Source: Alphaproteobacteria bacterium (GTDB taxonomy: Bacteria > Pseudomonadota > Alphaproteobacteria > Rhizobiales > Rhizobiaceae). From it: 64,000 nucleotides of DNA. The stretch is from the NCBI GenBank assembly GCA_024280375.1, contig JAJRQF010000040.1:38749-102748 (forward strand), given 5' to 3'. A program made the position numbers and the translations under genes. Below are positions 35,291 to 43,309 of this stretch, in pieces. Within the stretch, counting starts at the first letter, position 1; each line of letters opens with the position of its first letter. The notes below the pieces were generated by a model, which had not been told where the DNA came from, did not search any database, and worked only from the letters and a program-made list of their open reading frames with translations.

Positions 35291-36889
35291 TTATTCGGCG
35301 GCGAACTGGTTCATGGTGTTGTCTTCACCCGAGGCTTTGAGTGCCGCATCGCCGGAGAAATATTCCTTATGGTCATCACCAATGTCGGAACCGGCCATGT
35401 TCTGGTGCTTGACGCAGGCAATGCCCTGACGAATTTCTTCGCGCTGTACGTTTTTCACGTAACCGAGCATGGCTTGATCGCCAAAATATTCTTTCGCCAG
35501 ATTGTCGGTCGAAAGGGCTGCCGTGTGATAGGTTGGCAGGGTGATCAGGTGATGGAAAATGCCGGCTTCACGGGATGAATCTTTCTGGAATGAGCGGATT
35601 TTTTCGTCTGCTTCGCGGCCAAGGTCGGTTTCATCATAGTCAATGCTCATCAGCCGATCGCGGTCATAGGCAGAAACATCTAGGCCCTCTTCTGCCCATG
35701 CATCATATACTTGCTGGCGGAAATTCAGGGTCCAGTTGAAGCTCGGTGAATTGTTGTAAACCAGTTTGGCATTTGGAATGGTTTTGCGGATTTCGTTGAT
35801 CATGCCACCGATCTGGGAAATGTGTGGTTTCTCGGTTTCAATCCACAACAGGTCGGCCCCATTCTGCAGCGAGGTGATGCTATCGAGGACGCAGCGCGCT
35901 TCGCCAGTACCTTCGCGGAATTGGAAAAGATTGCTGGCGAGCCGCTTCGGGCGTACCAGTTTACCATTGCGGTTGAGAACAACATCGCCGTTTTTCATGT
36001 CTTCCGGTGCAATTTCTTCCACATCGAGGAAGGAATTATATTGATCACCAATATCGCCCGGCTCGTTGCTGACGGCGATTTGTTTGGTCAGACCGGCGCC
36101 AAGCGAGTCCGTGCGGGTAACGATAATGCCATCGTCAACGCCAAGTTCCAGGAATGCATAGCGGCAGGCGCGAATTTTGGCGATGAAATCCTCATGCGGT
36201 ACGGTGACCTTGCCATCCTGGTGGCCGCATTGTTTTTCATCCGATACCTGATTTTCGATCTGCAGGGCGCATGCACCGGCTTCAATCATCTTTTTGGCCA
36301 GCAAATAGGTCGCTTCCGCATTACCAAAGCCCGCATCAATATCGGCAATAATTGGCACCACATGGGTTTGGAAATTGTCAATTGCATTTTGAGTAGCGGC
36401 CTCTTTGACCTCGTCGCCAGCTTCACGCGCCTTATCAAGGTCTTTGAACAACCCGCCAAGCTCTCTCGCATCAGCTTGGCGAAGGAAGGTGTAAAGCTCT
36501 TCGATCAATGCCGGCACTGAGGTTTTTTCATGCATGGATTGATCGGGCAGGGGGCCAAATTCGGAACGAAGGGCGGCGACCATCCAACCGGAAAGATAAA
36601 GATAACGGCGATCCGTGCTTTGAAAATGCTTCTTGATGGAAATCATTTTCTGCTGGGCAATAAAGCCGTGCCAGCAACCGAGCGACTGAGTGTATTTTGC
36701 CGGGTCCTGATCGTAAGCATCCATGTCTTTGCGCATGATGGCTGCAGTGTATTTAGCCACGTCCAGACCGGTTTTAAATCTGTTTTGCAAGCGCATGCGG
36801 GCCACATATTCAGGATCAATCGCGTTCCATGCATTGCCATTTTGCTGCACGAGGTTGGATACATTATCAATTTCATCGCGGTAGGACAT
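35291..36889 (-). CDS. aceA: Isocitrate lyase (long form)
   Basis: A 532-residue enzyme that splits isocitrate into glyoxylate and succinate. The catalytic loop is KQCGHQDGK, not the KKCGH of the E. coli type, and the length of about 530 residues matches the Pseudomonas aeruginosa and fungal-like long class. Other motifs are PIIADIDAGFGN and VYNNSPSFNW. The ATG at 36889 has GGAGCTCGGC upstream. Malate synthase is not in the window. It allows growth on C2 units, consistent with the acyl-CoA genes nearby. Confidence 0.96.
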   Translation of the reverse strand: MSYRDEIDNVSNLVQQNGNAWNAIDPEYVARMRLQNRFKTGLDVAKYTAAIMRKDMDAYDQDPAKYTQSLGCWHGFIAQQKMISIKKHFQSTDRRYLYLSGWMVAALRSEFGPLPDQSMHEKTSVPALIEELYTFLRQADARELGGLFKDLDKAREAGDEVKEAATQNAIDNFQTHVVPIIADIDAGFGNAEATYLLAKKMIEAGACALQIENQVSDEKQCGHQDGKVTVPHEDFIAKIRACRYAFLELGVDDGIIVTRTDSLGAGLTKQIAVSNEPGDIGDQYNSFLDVEEIAPEDMKNGDVVLNRNGKLVRPKRLASNLFQFREGTGEARCVLDSITSLQNGADLLWIETEKPHISQIGGMINEIRKTIPNAKLVYNNSPSFNWTLNFRQQVYDAWAEEGLDVSAYDRDRLMSIDYDETDLGREADEKIRSFQKDSSREAGIFHHLITLPTYHTAALSTDNLAKEYFGDQAMLGYVKNVQREEIRQGIACVKHQNMAGSDIGDDHKEYFSGDAALKASGEDNTMNQFAAE

Positions 36890-37136
36890 GCCGAGCTCCA
36901 ATGTTGTTTATATTTGTAATTCTTGTCAAAATTGCTGTCCGGGTGGGAAACTGACAGTGATTTGGCGAATTACATGAGTAACAGGGGTGGTTAGGGAGAG
37001 GATTTATACCTTTACGGTGAAAAAACATCATGTTTTTCGCCGTATGAGGAAATATAATTGTAATTTTGTAAATTTATGTATGGGCTGGGCGAGAAGTTGT
37101 GAAGATATTTACAATATTTCGCTTTCTCTAATTTGT

Positions 37137-37251
37137 CGTTCGCTTGCGCGTGAACACGTGCGCTCACTTTAGTATTCCGTTCGCTTGCGCGTAAACACGT
37201 GCGCTCACTTTAGTATTCCGTTCGCTTGCGCGTAAACACGTGCGCTCACTT
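37137..37251. repeat. 41-bp tandem repeat (2 full units and a 33-bp partial unit), with a fourth copy at 37338-37370
   Basis: The unit CGTTCGCTTGCGCG starts at 37137, 37178 and 37219, exactly 41 bp apart, and continues with ACACGTGCGCTCACTT. The first copy differs by one base (TGAAC for TAAAC). A fourth copy of the 33-bp core is at 37338-37370. The core is itself partly palindromic (GCGCGT/ACACGTGCGC). Unit and spacer are both repeated, so this is not a CRISPR array. Confidence 0.9.
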
Positions 37252-37335
37252 GATATGCTCCAACTGAACCGATAGGTGAAGCGCGAAGCGCCCTCGCGGA
37301 GCAATGGCAACGCCATTTGCGTGAGCGCTTTATTT

Positions 37336-37420
37336 AACGTTCGCTTGCGCGTAAACACGTGCGCTCACTTTTTCTAAGGTTCATGTTTTGCGCATCGCTT
37401 CGCTCTACGTGCAACAAGAA
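37336..37420 (+). repeat. Dispersed intergenic repeat B, copy 1
   Basis: AACGTTCGCT, then TTTTCTAAGG, GTTTTGCGC, a TTCGCT motif and ACGTGCAACAAGA. The same order of blocks appears at 44928-45006 (AACGTTCGCTCAC, TTTTCTAACGG, GTTTTGCGCTTCGC, CAACGTGCAACTAGAG). It overlaps the fourth 41-bp-type unit. Confidence 0.6.
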
Positions 37421-37521
37421 CTATGCGTTACGTTGGATTCCCCTCCGTGGCAGGGCAAGCGCCAGAATGGCGTGCCAGCCCGTGAGCGGATGGCCGGGCG
37501 GAAAACATATAAGTACCAAAA

Positions 37522-37549
37522 AAAAGGCCGCCCAGATGAGCGGCCTTTT
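37522..37549. terminator. Bidirectional terminator after fccB
   Basis: AAAAGGCCGC-N8-GCGGCCTTTT, a perfect 10-bp stem with A-runs on the left and T-runs on the right. It lies 20 bp beyond the fccB stop on the minus strand. Confidence 0.85.
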
Positions 37550-37569
37550 CAAAACGTGTAGAGACGATA

Positions 37570-38844
37570 TTAGCCAAACATGTCGGCAGAAATCGCATCA
37601 TACCAGCCAACTGATTCCTCATAAGTTGCCTTACGGGTATCAGCGTCTTCATCGCCTTTGGAGATGAACTTGCTGGTAACGTCGATTTTCTTGTCGCCTG
37701 CAACATAGGCGGCACCAACTTTGATGCCATCGTCTGCTGCAATCAGGCTCCAGCAGGTATTGGCGAATTTGGAGCCAAATACCTTTGAGCCGGTCAAGGC
37801 ACTGCGCGCAGCAGCGGCAGCAACTTTTGCCTGACTATTGGCCGAGAAGCCAGATTTTGGCATTGATTTAGCAATTGAAGAATCGCCAATCACATGGATG
37901 TTTTCATCCATTGTCGACTGCATGGTTGCCGGTACAATCGGGCACCAGCCACTATCATCGGTCAAACCCGCAATTGATGCGATCTTGCCAGATGTGTTGG
38001 CCGGAACCACACATGCTGCATCAGCCTGGAAAGTATCCAGATCTGTTTCGATGGTCATTGCGCGATGGTCGATTTTCTTGATGCCGCCATGCACGGAAGG
38101 TGCGAGCCACTCAATCATACCGTCATAATGGGTTTCCCAACCAGCCTGGAAAAGACCCTGTTTGGAAAACTTTTCTTTCTGGTCAAGGATAACAATTTTC
38201 GCAGTTGGATTTTTCTCTTTGAAAATCTTGGCGATCATCGATACCCGCTCATAGGGTCCAGGAGGGCAACGGAAAGGATTTGGTGGGGGAACCATAACGA
38301 AGGTTCCTCCTTCCTTCATGTTTTCGACCTGTGCCTTGAGCAATTGTACCTGACTGCCGGATTTCCAAGCATGCGGCATGGCATTGGTTGATTCAATTGA
38401 ATATCCAGGAATTGCCTCATATTTCAGATCAATACCAGGAGAAACAATCAAACGATCATAGGGCACCATTGCGCCGGATGAAAGCACGACCATCTTTTTC
38501 GCACGATCAACAGAAACAGCCCAGTCATGCACGACATTAATACCGTGGTCATAGGCCAGTTTGTCATAGGTATGACCAATGGATTCATAGTCGCGAATAC
38601 CACCGAGATACAGATTAGAGAAAAAGCAGGTGTAGTATTTTTTGGTAGGCTCAATCAGGGTCACTTCGATTGCGCCCTTTGAACCCATGGCAACGTAGCG
38701 TGCGGCAGTAGCACCGCCCGCACCACCGCCAATGACAACAACTTTAGGTGTTGCCGCCTGTAGCAATGTTGGTGCGCCAATTGCGCCGACAGCTGCTGAT
38801 GCACCTGCCAGTTGTCCAAATTTTCTGCGTGAGATTTTTGCCAT
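37570..38844 (-). CDS. fccB: Flavocytochrome c sulfide dehydrogenase, flavoprotein subunit (SoxF)
   Basis: A 424-residue protein with a twin-arginine signal (SRRKFGQLAGASAAVGAIGA). The FAD-binding part follows (PKVVVIGGGAGGATAARYVA), then KKYYTCFFSNLYLGGIRDYE, CPPGPYERVSMIAKIF and the C-terminal FCSD flavin-binding segment (WYDAISADMFG). It oxidises sulfide in the periplasm and passes electrons to the cytochrome subunit encoded just upstream. The ATG is preceded by GGGAGGGAATA. It is the second gene of a two-gene unit with fccA. Confidence 0.93.
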   Translation of the reverse strand: MAKISRRKFGQLAGASAAVGAIGAPTLLQAATPKVVVIGGGAGGATAARYVAMGSKGAIEVTLIEPTKKYYTCFFSNLYLGGIRDYESIGHTYDKLAYDHGINVVHDWAVSVDRAKKMVVLSSGAMVPYDRLIVSPGIDLKYEAIPGYSIESTNAMPHAWKSGSQVQLLKAQVENMKEGGTFVMVPPPNPFRCPPGPYERVSMIAKIFKEKNPTAKIVILDQKEKFSKQGLFQAGWETHYDGMIEWLAPSVHGGIKKIDHRAMTIETDLDTFQADAACVVPANTSGKIASIAGLTDDSGWCPIVPATMQSTMDENIHVIGDSSIAKSMPKSGFSANSQAKVAAAAARSALTGSKVFGSKFANTCWSLIAADDGIKVGAAYVAGDKKIDVTSKFISKGDEDADTRKATYEESVGWYDAISADMFG

Positions 38845-38885
38845 TATTCCCTCCCAATGGTCTTGTGAAATATTTACGGGTTTGG

Positions 38886-39209
38886 TTATTCGCTGTCCTC
38901 TTTTGGTTTGATTGTCGCGAAATATTGAGCCAAAGAAGTCATTTCATCGGCACCCAAACGGGTTGCGATGTTCTGCATAACCTTGCTTTCAAGCTCTTTG
39001 TCTTTGTAGGCCGTCAATACGGCTATAAAGGATTCGGGATCCCAATCGATAATGCTGGGAATATTACTCTCTTTGCCTGAAAGTAAATGACAACTAGTAC
39101 ACTCAGATGCCAAATACTCGCCATATTCTAAACTGACTTCTGCAATTGATGATTGAGAGTATAACGCAAACACAAGCGTTAACGCAAAACTGCGCACCAT
39201 GTATATCAT
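38886..39209 (-). CDS. fccA: Monohaem cytochrome c subunit of flavocytochrome c (SoxE)
   Basis: A 107-residue protein with a signal peptide (SFALTLVFALYSQSSIA) and one haem site, CTSCH. The likely Met ligand is in KVMQNIATRL. The size fits the single-haem FccA that docks to FccB. The ATG at 39209 follows GGGAACTAC, better than the internal ATG three codons later. A perfect ATTC-N8-GAAT site lies 17 bp upstream of the start. Confidence 0.9.
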   Translation of the reverse strand: MIYMVRSFALTLVFALYSQSSIAEVSLEYGEYLASECTSCHLLSGKESNIPSIIDWDPESFIAVLTAYKDKELESKVMQNIATRLGADEMTSLAQYFATIKPKEDSE

Positions 39210-39226
39210 GTAGTTCCCACACTATT

Positions 39227-39242
39227 ATTCGTTTAGATGAAT
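39227..39242. promoter_or_regulatory. SqrR/SoxR-type operator upstream of fccAB
   Basis: ATTC-GTTTAGAT-GAAT, a perfect match to the ATTC-N8-GAAT consensus known for Rhodobacter capsulatus SqrR. It is close enough to the fccA start to block transcription or initiation. The ArsR protein encoded at 51884-52264 is the likely ligand. Confidence 0.7.
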
Positions 39243-39291
39243 GTTTATATATAAACTTTAATAAATCAAGCTAATAATACTATATTAGACT

Positions 39292-39309
39292 ATTCTAATT
39301 AAATAGAAT
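39292..39309. promoter_or_regulatory. Palindrome ATTCTA-N6-TAGAAT
   Basis: A perfect 6-6-6 inverted repeat in the fccAB/PhnD-LuxR control region. Its outer arms are ATTC and GAAT but 10 bases apart, not 8, so it may be a variant SoxR site or a site for the neighbouring LuxR-type regulator. Confidence 0.45.
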
Positions 39310-39532
39310 TCCTTATGCGGAAATTATTGGTCTTGTAAGTATCTGTAAACCCTGACATTTTTAAATTTTACTACACTGTGAGCGGATTTGTTTTTAAGCT
39401 CCACTTATTATGTTGATCTTGAGAATGGCTCAATTTAGCAAATTGTGTCGAATTAAGTATTGGAGGATAGACACATGCGGTTTGTTCATTTCTAATATAC
39501 TGGTTTCTAATCATGTCGGGCATAAGGCAATT

Positions 39533-40786
39533 ATGTTGAAGTTTTCGATTATCCGCACAATTGCGATCGCGCTGATAGCATGTGTCTCGACGGTTTCTTT
39601 CGCCAATTCAGCGACGCTTAGCATTGGTGTTTTGGCCCATCGCGGTGCTGAGTTTGCGCTTGAGCGCTGGCGCCCGACGATTGCCTATATTGATGCCCGT
39701 TTGCCGGATTATAATGTCGTGTTGCGGCCATTATCGCTCGAGGGGGTTCAGGCGGCACTTGATAATAATGAGATTAATTTCCTGCTGACAAACCCTGGTC
39801 ATTATTACGGCGTTTCCGATGCATTTCGGCTCACCAAGGTTGCCACGTTAAAATCTGATCGAAGTGGCCAACCTGTCACAGGAAACAGATATGGCGCGGT
39901 AATATTCACCAAGGCAGACCGGCTTGATATTCGCTCCCTGGGGGATTTGAGAGATAAATCGTTTGCAGCAGTTGCGCCCAGTGCTTTTGGCGGTTTTCTT
40001 GCAGCTGCCTTTGCCATGCAGAGCAGTGGAATTGACCCACACAAGGATTTGCGGGCAATAAAATATCTGGGCTTTCCGCAAGATGAAATTGTTATGGCAA
40101 TAATTCGGGGGGAGGAAGATGCGGGAACCGTGCGAACCGGAATTATTGAATCTATGATCGCGGCTGGAAAAATATCACCAGACGATATACGCATTCTCAA
40201 TCCGCAGAAGATTGACGGGTTTGATTTATCTCTCTCGACCAACCTGTTTCCTGAATGGACCTTTGCGGCGACGCGCATAACTTCGGCTAAATTGCGCAAG
40301 CGCGTTGCCCAGATTTTGTTTGCTATTGATGAGGCAAGTGAGGCGGCTCGTCAGGGGCGCTATGGGGGCTGGAATACACCGATGTATGATGGCGGAGTTC
40401 GCAAGCTTTTGCTGGCTGTTCAAAAGGCGGGCAGCAAGCGCGAGCCTGATATTTACAGGTGGGTAATATCTGGCATTGCGATTGTGGTCTTGTTTGGTGG
40501 TGGGGTGCTTTATTGGCAGCTTAAATTTGTCCGCCAAAAACCACGCGCCGCGAGCAACAATTCTGATGGTGGTCAATTTCTAAGGCTGACGCCTCGTGAA
40601 AATGAAGTTCTGGGGCTGGTGGTTTCGGGAAAGACCAATAAAGAGGTTGCGAGAGCGTTGAACATTAGTCCCAAAACTGTCGAATTCCACCGTAAACACC
40701 TGATGGAAAAACTGGACGCTGATAGCCTGGCAGATTTGGTTCGCATTGCCATTGAGCGCGAATTGCTCGGCAATCAGACAGGTTAA
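39533..40786 (+). CDS. Membrane-bound one-component regulator: PhnD-like sensor, TM helix, LuxR HTH
   Basis: A 417-residue protein with three parts. Residues 1-25 are a signal or first membrane segment. Residues 28-300 are a PhnD-like periplasmic binding domain (IGVLAHRGAEFALERWRPTI, LLTNPGHYYGV, VAPSAFGGFLAA, MAIIRGEEDAGTVRTG). A transmembrane helix runs at about 309-330, and a LuxR/FixJ DNA-binding domain at 350-410 (LTPRENEVLGLVVSGKTNKE, ALNISPKTVEFHRKHLMEKL). PhnD-like sensors of this type are known in the TtrS tetrathionate kinase, but here no kinase or receiver domain exists. Its position between fccAB and a binding protein suggests sensing of a sulfur compound. The ATG at 39533 has AAGG upstream. 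Confidence 0.85.
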   Translation: MLKFSIIRTIAIALIACVSTVSFANSATLSIGVLAHRGAEFALERWRPTIAYIDARLPDYNVVLRPLSLEGVQAALDNNEINFLLTNPGHYYGVSDAFRLTKVATLKSDRSGQPVTGNRYGAVIFTKADRLDIRSLGDLRDKSFAAVAPSAFGGFLAAAFAMQSSGIDPHKDLRAIKYLGFPQDEIVMAIIRGEEDAGTVRTGIIESMIAAGKISPDDIRILNPQKIDGFDLSLSTNLFPEWTFAATRITSAKLRKRVAQILFAIDEASEAARQGRYGGWNTPMYDGGVRKLLLAVQKAGSKREPDIYRWVISGIAIVVLFGGGVLYWQLKFVRQKPRAASNNSDGGQFLRLTPRENEVLGLVVSGKTNKEVARALNISPKTVEFHRKHLMEKLDADSLADLVRIAIERELLGNQTG

Positions 40787-40939
40787 TAGGCCTAAACCTA
40801 GGGTGTTTCCGAGGGTGATGTACAGGTTCATACCAGCTATTAAATTGGAGTTTAAGCTTTTATCCTCTCACAATCATACGCCTCAATTCCGATCAACGAA
40901 CCGGGGTTTGGCGGTGACCAATTTGGGAGGAGAAAACCA

Positions 40940-41905
40940 ATGAAAATCATAGCATCCATAGGTCTTGCTTTTGCGTTATCCGCATCAGCCGCTTTTTCAA
41001 GCTTTGCTGCAAGTGACGCGGGCCATTTAAAGGATTATCGTACATTCAATTCAGATGGCACGATTGACTATGGCAAAATTGGCGATAGCTATTCAGCATC
41101 GCTGGTGATGTATCTGGCAGGCAATCAGTTCATGGTTATGGAAGAGTTGATCAAGGATTTTCAGGCCAAGCATAGCGATATTAAATCTATCTATGTGGAA
41201 ACCATTCCGCCGGGACAAATATTGAAAGGGCAAATTCTCAAGCAGGGTGAAATCAACGGGGAGAAAACCGCAATGAACCCGGACCTGTTTGCCAGTGTCA
41301 ATCTGGGTCACCTGAAAAAATTGAAGGCCAAGGGAATGATGAACGATTACATCGTCTACATTCATAACAAACTTCAATTGATGATTGCCAAGGGCAACCC
41401 GAAAAACATTAAGGGCGCAAAAGACCTTGGGCGTGATGACATTGTCCAGTCGCACCCTAATCCGCTGACCGAGGGAATTTTCAAATTCTACGGTTCTACG
41501 ATGTTAAAGGAATTGGACCTGTATGAAAAAGTGACCGGCAATGCCAAATGTCGTTCGTGCTGGGCGGTTGAAGGCAAAACATGGTTTACTTCGCGCCACC
41601 ACCGCGAAACGCCAGACCGGATAGAAAACAATCAGGCTGATGTGGGAATTGTGTGGGTTTCAGAAATTGCGCACGCCAAAAAACTTGGACGCCCGATTGA
41701 TGGCGTTGAAATTACCCCGCCTTATGATCAGGCAACCAAGGTTAATTATGCAATTGGCCCGCTTACCGCTGGCCGCAATCAGGCCAATGCACTGGCATTT
41801 TTAAAATATCTGGCGACCGATAAGGCGCAGGATATTTATGCCAAATATGCATTTGTGAAGGCGACAACGGAAGAGTTGATTGTTCGCCCAATTCCGGGCA
41901 AATAG
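40940..41905 (+). CDS. Orphan periplasmic binding protein (ModA-like fold) with CxxC-HH insert
   Basis: A 321-residue protein: signal peptide (IASIGLAFALSASAAFSSFA), then a type II periplasmic binding fold of the ModA/SBP_bac_11 kind (SLVMYLAGNQFMVMEELIKD, NPDLFASVNLGHL, NNQADVGIVWVSEIAHAK, ALAFLKYLATDKAQDIYAKY). An unusual segment at 204-221 carries Cys204-x2-Cys207 and His220-His221. No permease or ATPase gene is nearby, so it is not a classical ABC partner. It may present a ligand to the upstream PhnD-LuxR sensor or bind a sulfur species or metal. The ribosome site is GGGAGGAGAAAACC. Confidence 0.75.
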   Translation: MKIIASIGLAFALSASAAFSSFAASDAGHLKDYRTFNSDGTIDYGKIGDSYSASLVMYLAGNQFMVMEELIKDFQAKHSDIKSIYVETIPPGQILKGQILKQGEINGEKTAMNPDLFASVNLGHLKKLKAKGMMNDYIVYIHNKLQLMIAKGNPKNIKGAKDLGRDDIVQSHPNPLTEGIFKFYGSTMLKELDLYEKVTGNAKCRSCWAVEGKTWFTSRHHRETPDRIENNQADVGIVWVSEIAHAKKLGRPIDGVEITPPYDQATKVNYAIGPLTAGRNQANALAFLKYLATDKAQDIYAKYAFVKATTEELIVRPIPGK

Positions 41906-42054
41906 TCGGGGGTGATTTTTTGGTGATCCTGCCATTCATGGTAAGGATTGCCCACCCACAAGGAATTGATTTGATCTGTTGTGTATCCAGTGCAGAATGA
42001 ATTGTGGTCGTTCAATTTCAATAATAGTAGACAAAATCTCGGGAGGAGAAAACA

Positions 42055-42510
42055 ATGAAAAACCTAACCAAACTAATGATGGTCATTGCATTTGCATTCA
42101 CCATATTCACCATTGCACCACAGAGCGTAATGGCTGAAATGAAAGTTCACAAGGTCGCCATTCATGTGGATGAGTCTGATCCAAAGAAGATGAATATGGC
42201 GCTAAACAATGTGAAGAATGTTCGCAAATATTACGATGCCAAGGGCGAAAAAGTGATTATTGAAGTGGTGGTCTATGGTCCCGGTCTTCATATGTTGCGC
42301 AAGGATACCTCGCCGGTTGCTGACCGCATCGCAAAAATGTCTTTGGAAATCGACAATCTGCAATTCTCTGCCTGCGGCAATACCCACAGCAAGATGTCGA
42401 AAAAAGCCGGCAAAAAAATCGAGCTGATTGAAGAAGCAACAATGGTTCCTTCTGGTGTTGTGCAGTTGATCGCGCTTCAGGAAGCCGGTTACAGCTATGT
42501 GCGTCCATAG
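42055..42510 (+). CDS. Secreted DsrE-family protein
   Basis: A 151-residue protein with a signal peptide ending VMAEMK and a DsrE/DsrF-like fold (VHKVAIHVDESDPKKMNMAL, KVIIEVVVYGPGLHMLRK). The conserved cysteine is Cys107 in FSACGNTHSKMSKKAG. Cytoplasmic DsrE proteins relay sulfane sulfur as a persulfide; exported versions are found near sox genes and their role is not settled. The ribosome site GGGAGGAGAAAAC is nearly the same as in the preceding gene. Confidence 0.85.
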   Translation: MKNLTKLMMVIAFAFTIFTIAPQSVMAEMKVHKVAIHVDESDPKKMNMALNNVKNVRKYYDAKGEKVIIEVVVYGPGLHMLRKDTSPVADRIAKMSLEIDNLQFSACGNTHSKMSKKAGKKIELIEEATMVPSGVVQLIALQEAGYSYVRP

Positions 42511-42543
42511 ACGCTGTAAGAATTGAAGCCAGTTTATTAGTCT

Positions 42544-43164
42544 TTACGCTCCGGGTGAAACCAAAAGTTTCCCGGGGCGTTTTTGTGCGATCCACCATTC
42601 TGCAAAAATCAGGTTTGGCACCCAGCACGACCATGCAAGTATCAGTGACGCCTGCTCATAGTTCATACCCGCCCCAAAAATCAGCCCGGCCAATTGAAGG
42701 CGCAAGGTTACTGCGGCGATTGTTAAGGCAAAAGAACGGATCATCCAATCCTTGTGTAGAGCTACCCGGCGGGCACGAATGTGCCAAACTGCCATTCCTG
42801 TGGTGAACATCCAAAGTGCTGAAAGTAAAGAAAACCCCCAAATGGCAATCGGGCCGGCGATCGCATTTAAGGCAAGTGACATTCCGCCAACCGCCCCCAC
42901 CATCACCGCAATCACATAAACTCTGCCCGTCCAGCGGTGAACCCCCGGATATTGTTGTCGAATATTTTTTATGAACTGCGGAACCCCGCAAAGCAGGGCA
43001 ATTGATGCTGCTGTGATATGCAGCAGAAAGAAGCCCCGTCGTTGTTGAATATGATCTGCCATATCCACAAAGGCCTGATCCAGTCCAAGGGGGAGGGCGC
43101 GAAGCGTTGCCAGTGCAATTAATATGCTGAATATTGCAGCGGTAATGTAGATTGTTTTGGCCAC
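42544..43164 (-). CDS. DUF2306 membrane protein
   Basis: A 206-residue protein with about six hydrophobic helices and the DUF2306 pattern: LLHITAASIALLCGVPQFI, YPGVHRWTGRVYV and LHKDWMIRSFALTIAAVTLR, with conserved His residues that could bind haem. The start is a GTG at 43164 behind GAGGAAGGAATATC. It is divergent from a TetR gene across a cluster of GTCAA half-sites, so it is probably the regulator's target. The function is unknown. Confidence 0.82.
   Translation of the reverse strand: MAKTIYITAAIFSILIALATLRALPLGLDQAFVDMADHIQQRRGFFLLHITAASIALLCGVPQFIKNIRQQYPGVHRWTGRVYVIAVMVGAVGGMSLALNAIAGPIAIWGFSLLSALWMFTTGMAVWHIRARRVALHKDWMIRSFALTIAAVTLRLQLAGLIFGAGMNYEQASLILAWSCWVPNLIFAEWWIAQKRPGKLLVSPGA
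42546..42585 (+). terminator. Terminator after the DsrE-family gene
   Basis: ACGCTCCGGG-(T)-GAAAC, a CAAAA loop, then GTTTC-CCGGGGCGT and TTTTTG. This is a long stem with one bulge and one G-U pair. It overlaps the end of the convergent DUF2306 gene. Confidence 0.8.
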
Positions 43165-43193
43165 GGTGATATTCCTTCCTCGATCTAGACACT

Positions 43194-43225
43194 GTCAAGT
43201 TAATTGACCATATTGACAATGTCAA
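43194..43225. promoter_or_regulatory. Cluster of four GTCAA half-sites, probable TetR operator
   Basis: GTCAA-gttaa-TTGAC (43194-43208), then TTGAC-aat-GTCAA (43213-43225). The four half-sites alternate in orientation within 32 bp, between the DUF2306 gene and the divergent TetR gene. Confidence 0.65.
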
Positions 43226-43309
43226 GATGGCGGTGAATAACACTGCAATAGATAATCTGGCCTCATAATTGGCACAAATAACACCCTTGTTACAAATAGT
43301 AGAAATCAT

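Larger units (their letters stand above)
36890..37569. other. 680-bp non-coding region between aceA and fccB
   Basis: AT-rich for the first 240 bp (aceA promoter side), then a block of 41-bp tandem repeats (37137-37251). Next come a GC-rich palindromic stretch (GAAGCGCGAAGCGC), another repeat unit (37338-37370) joined to a repeat also found at 44928-45006, and finally a bidirectional terminator. I see no gene. The minus-strand frame at 37164-37358 is a by-product of the repeats. Confidence 0.7.
39210..39532. other. AT-rich divergent control region fccAB / PhnD-LuxR regulator
   Basis: Over 320 bp, very AT-rich. It holds the ATTC-N8-GAAT site at 39227-39242 and a second palindrome, ATTCTA-N6-TAGAAT, at 39292-39309. 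No gene is apparent. Confidence 0.7.

Noticed and set aside
37137..37370. Possible CRISPR array
   Set aside because: The spacing is regular at 41 bp, but the DNA between the cores is itself repeated and no unique spacers or cas genes are present.
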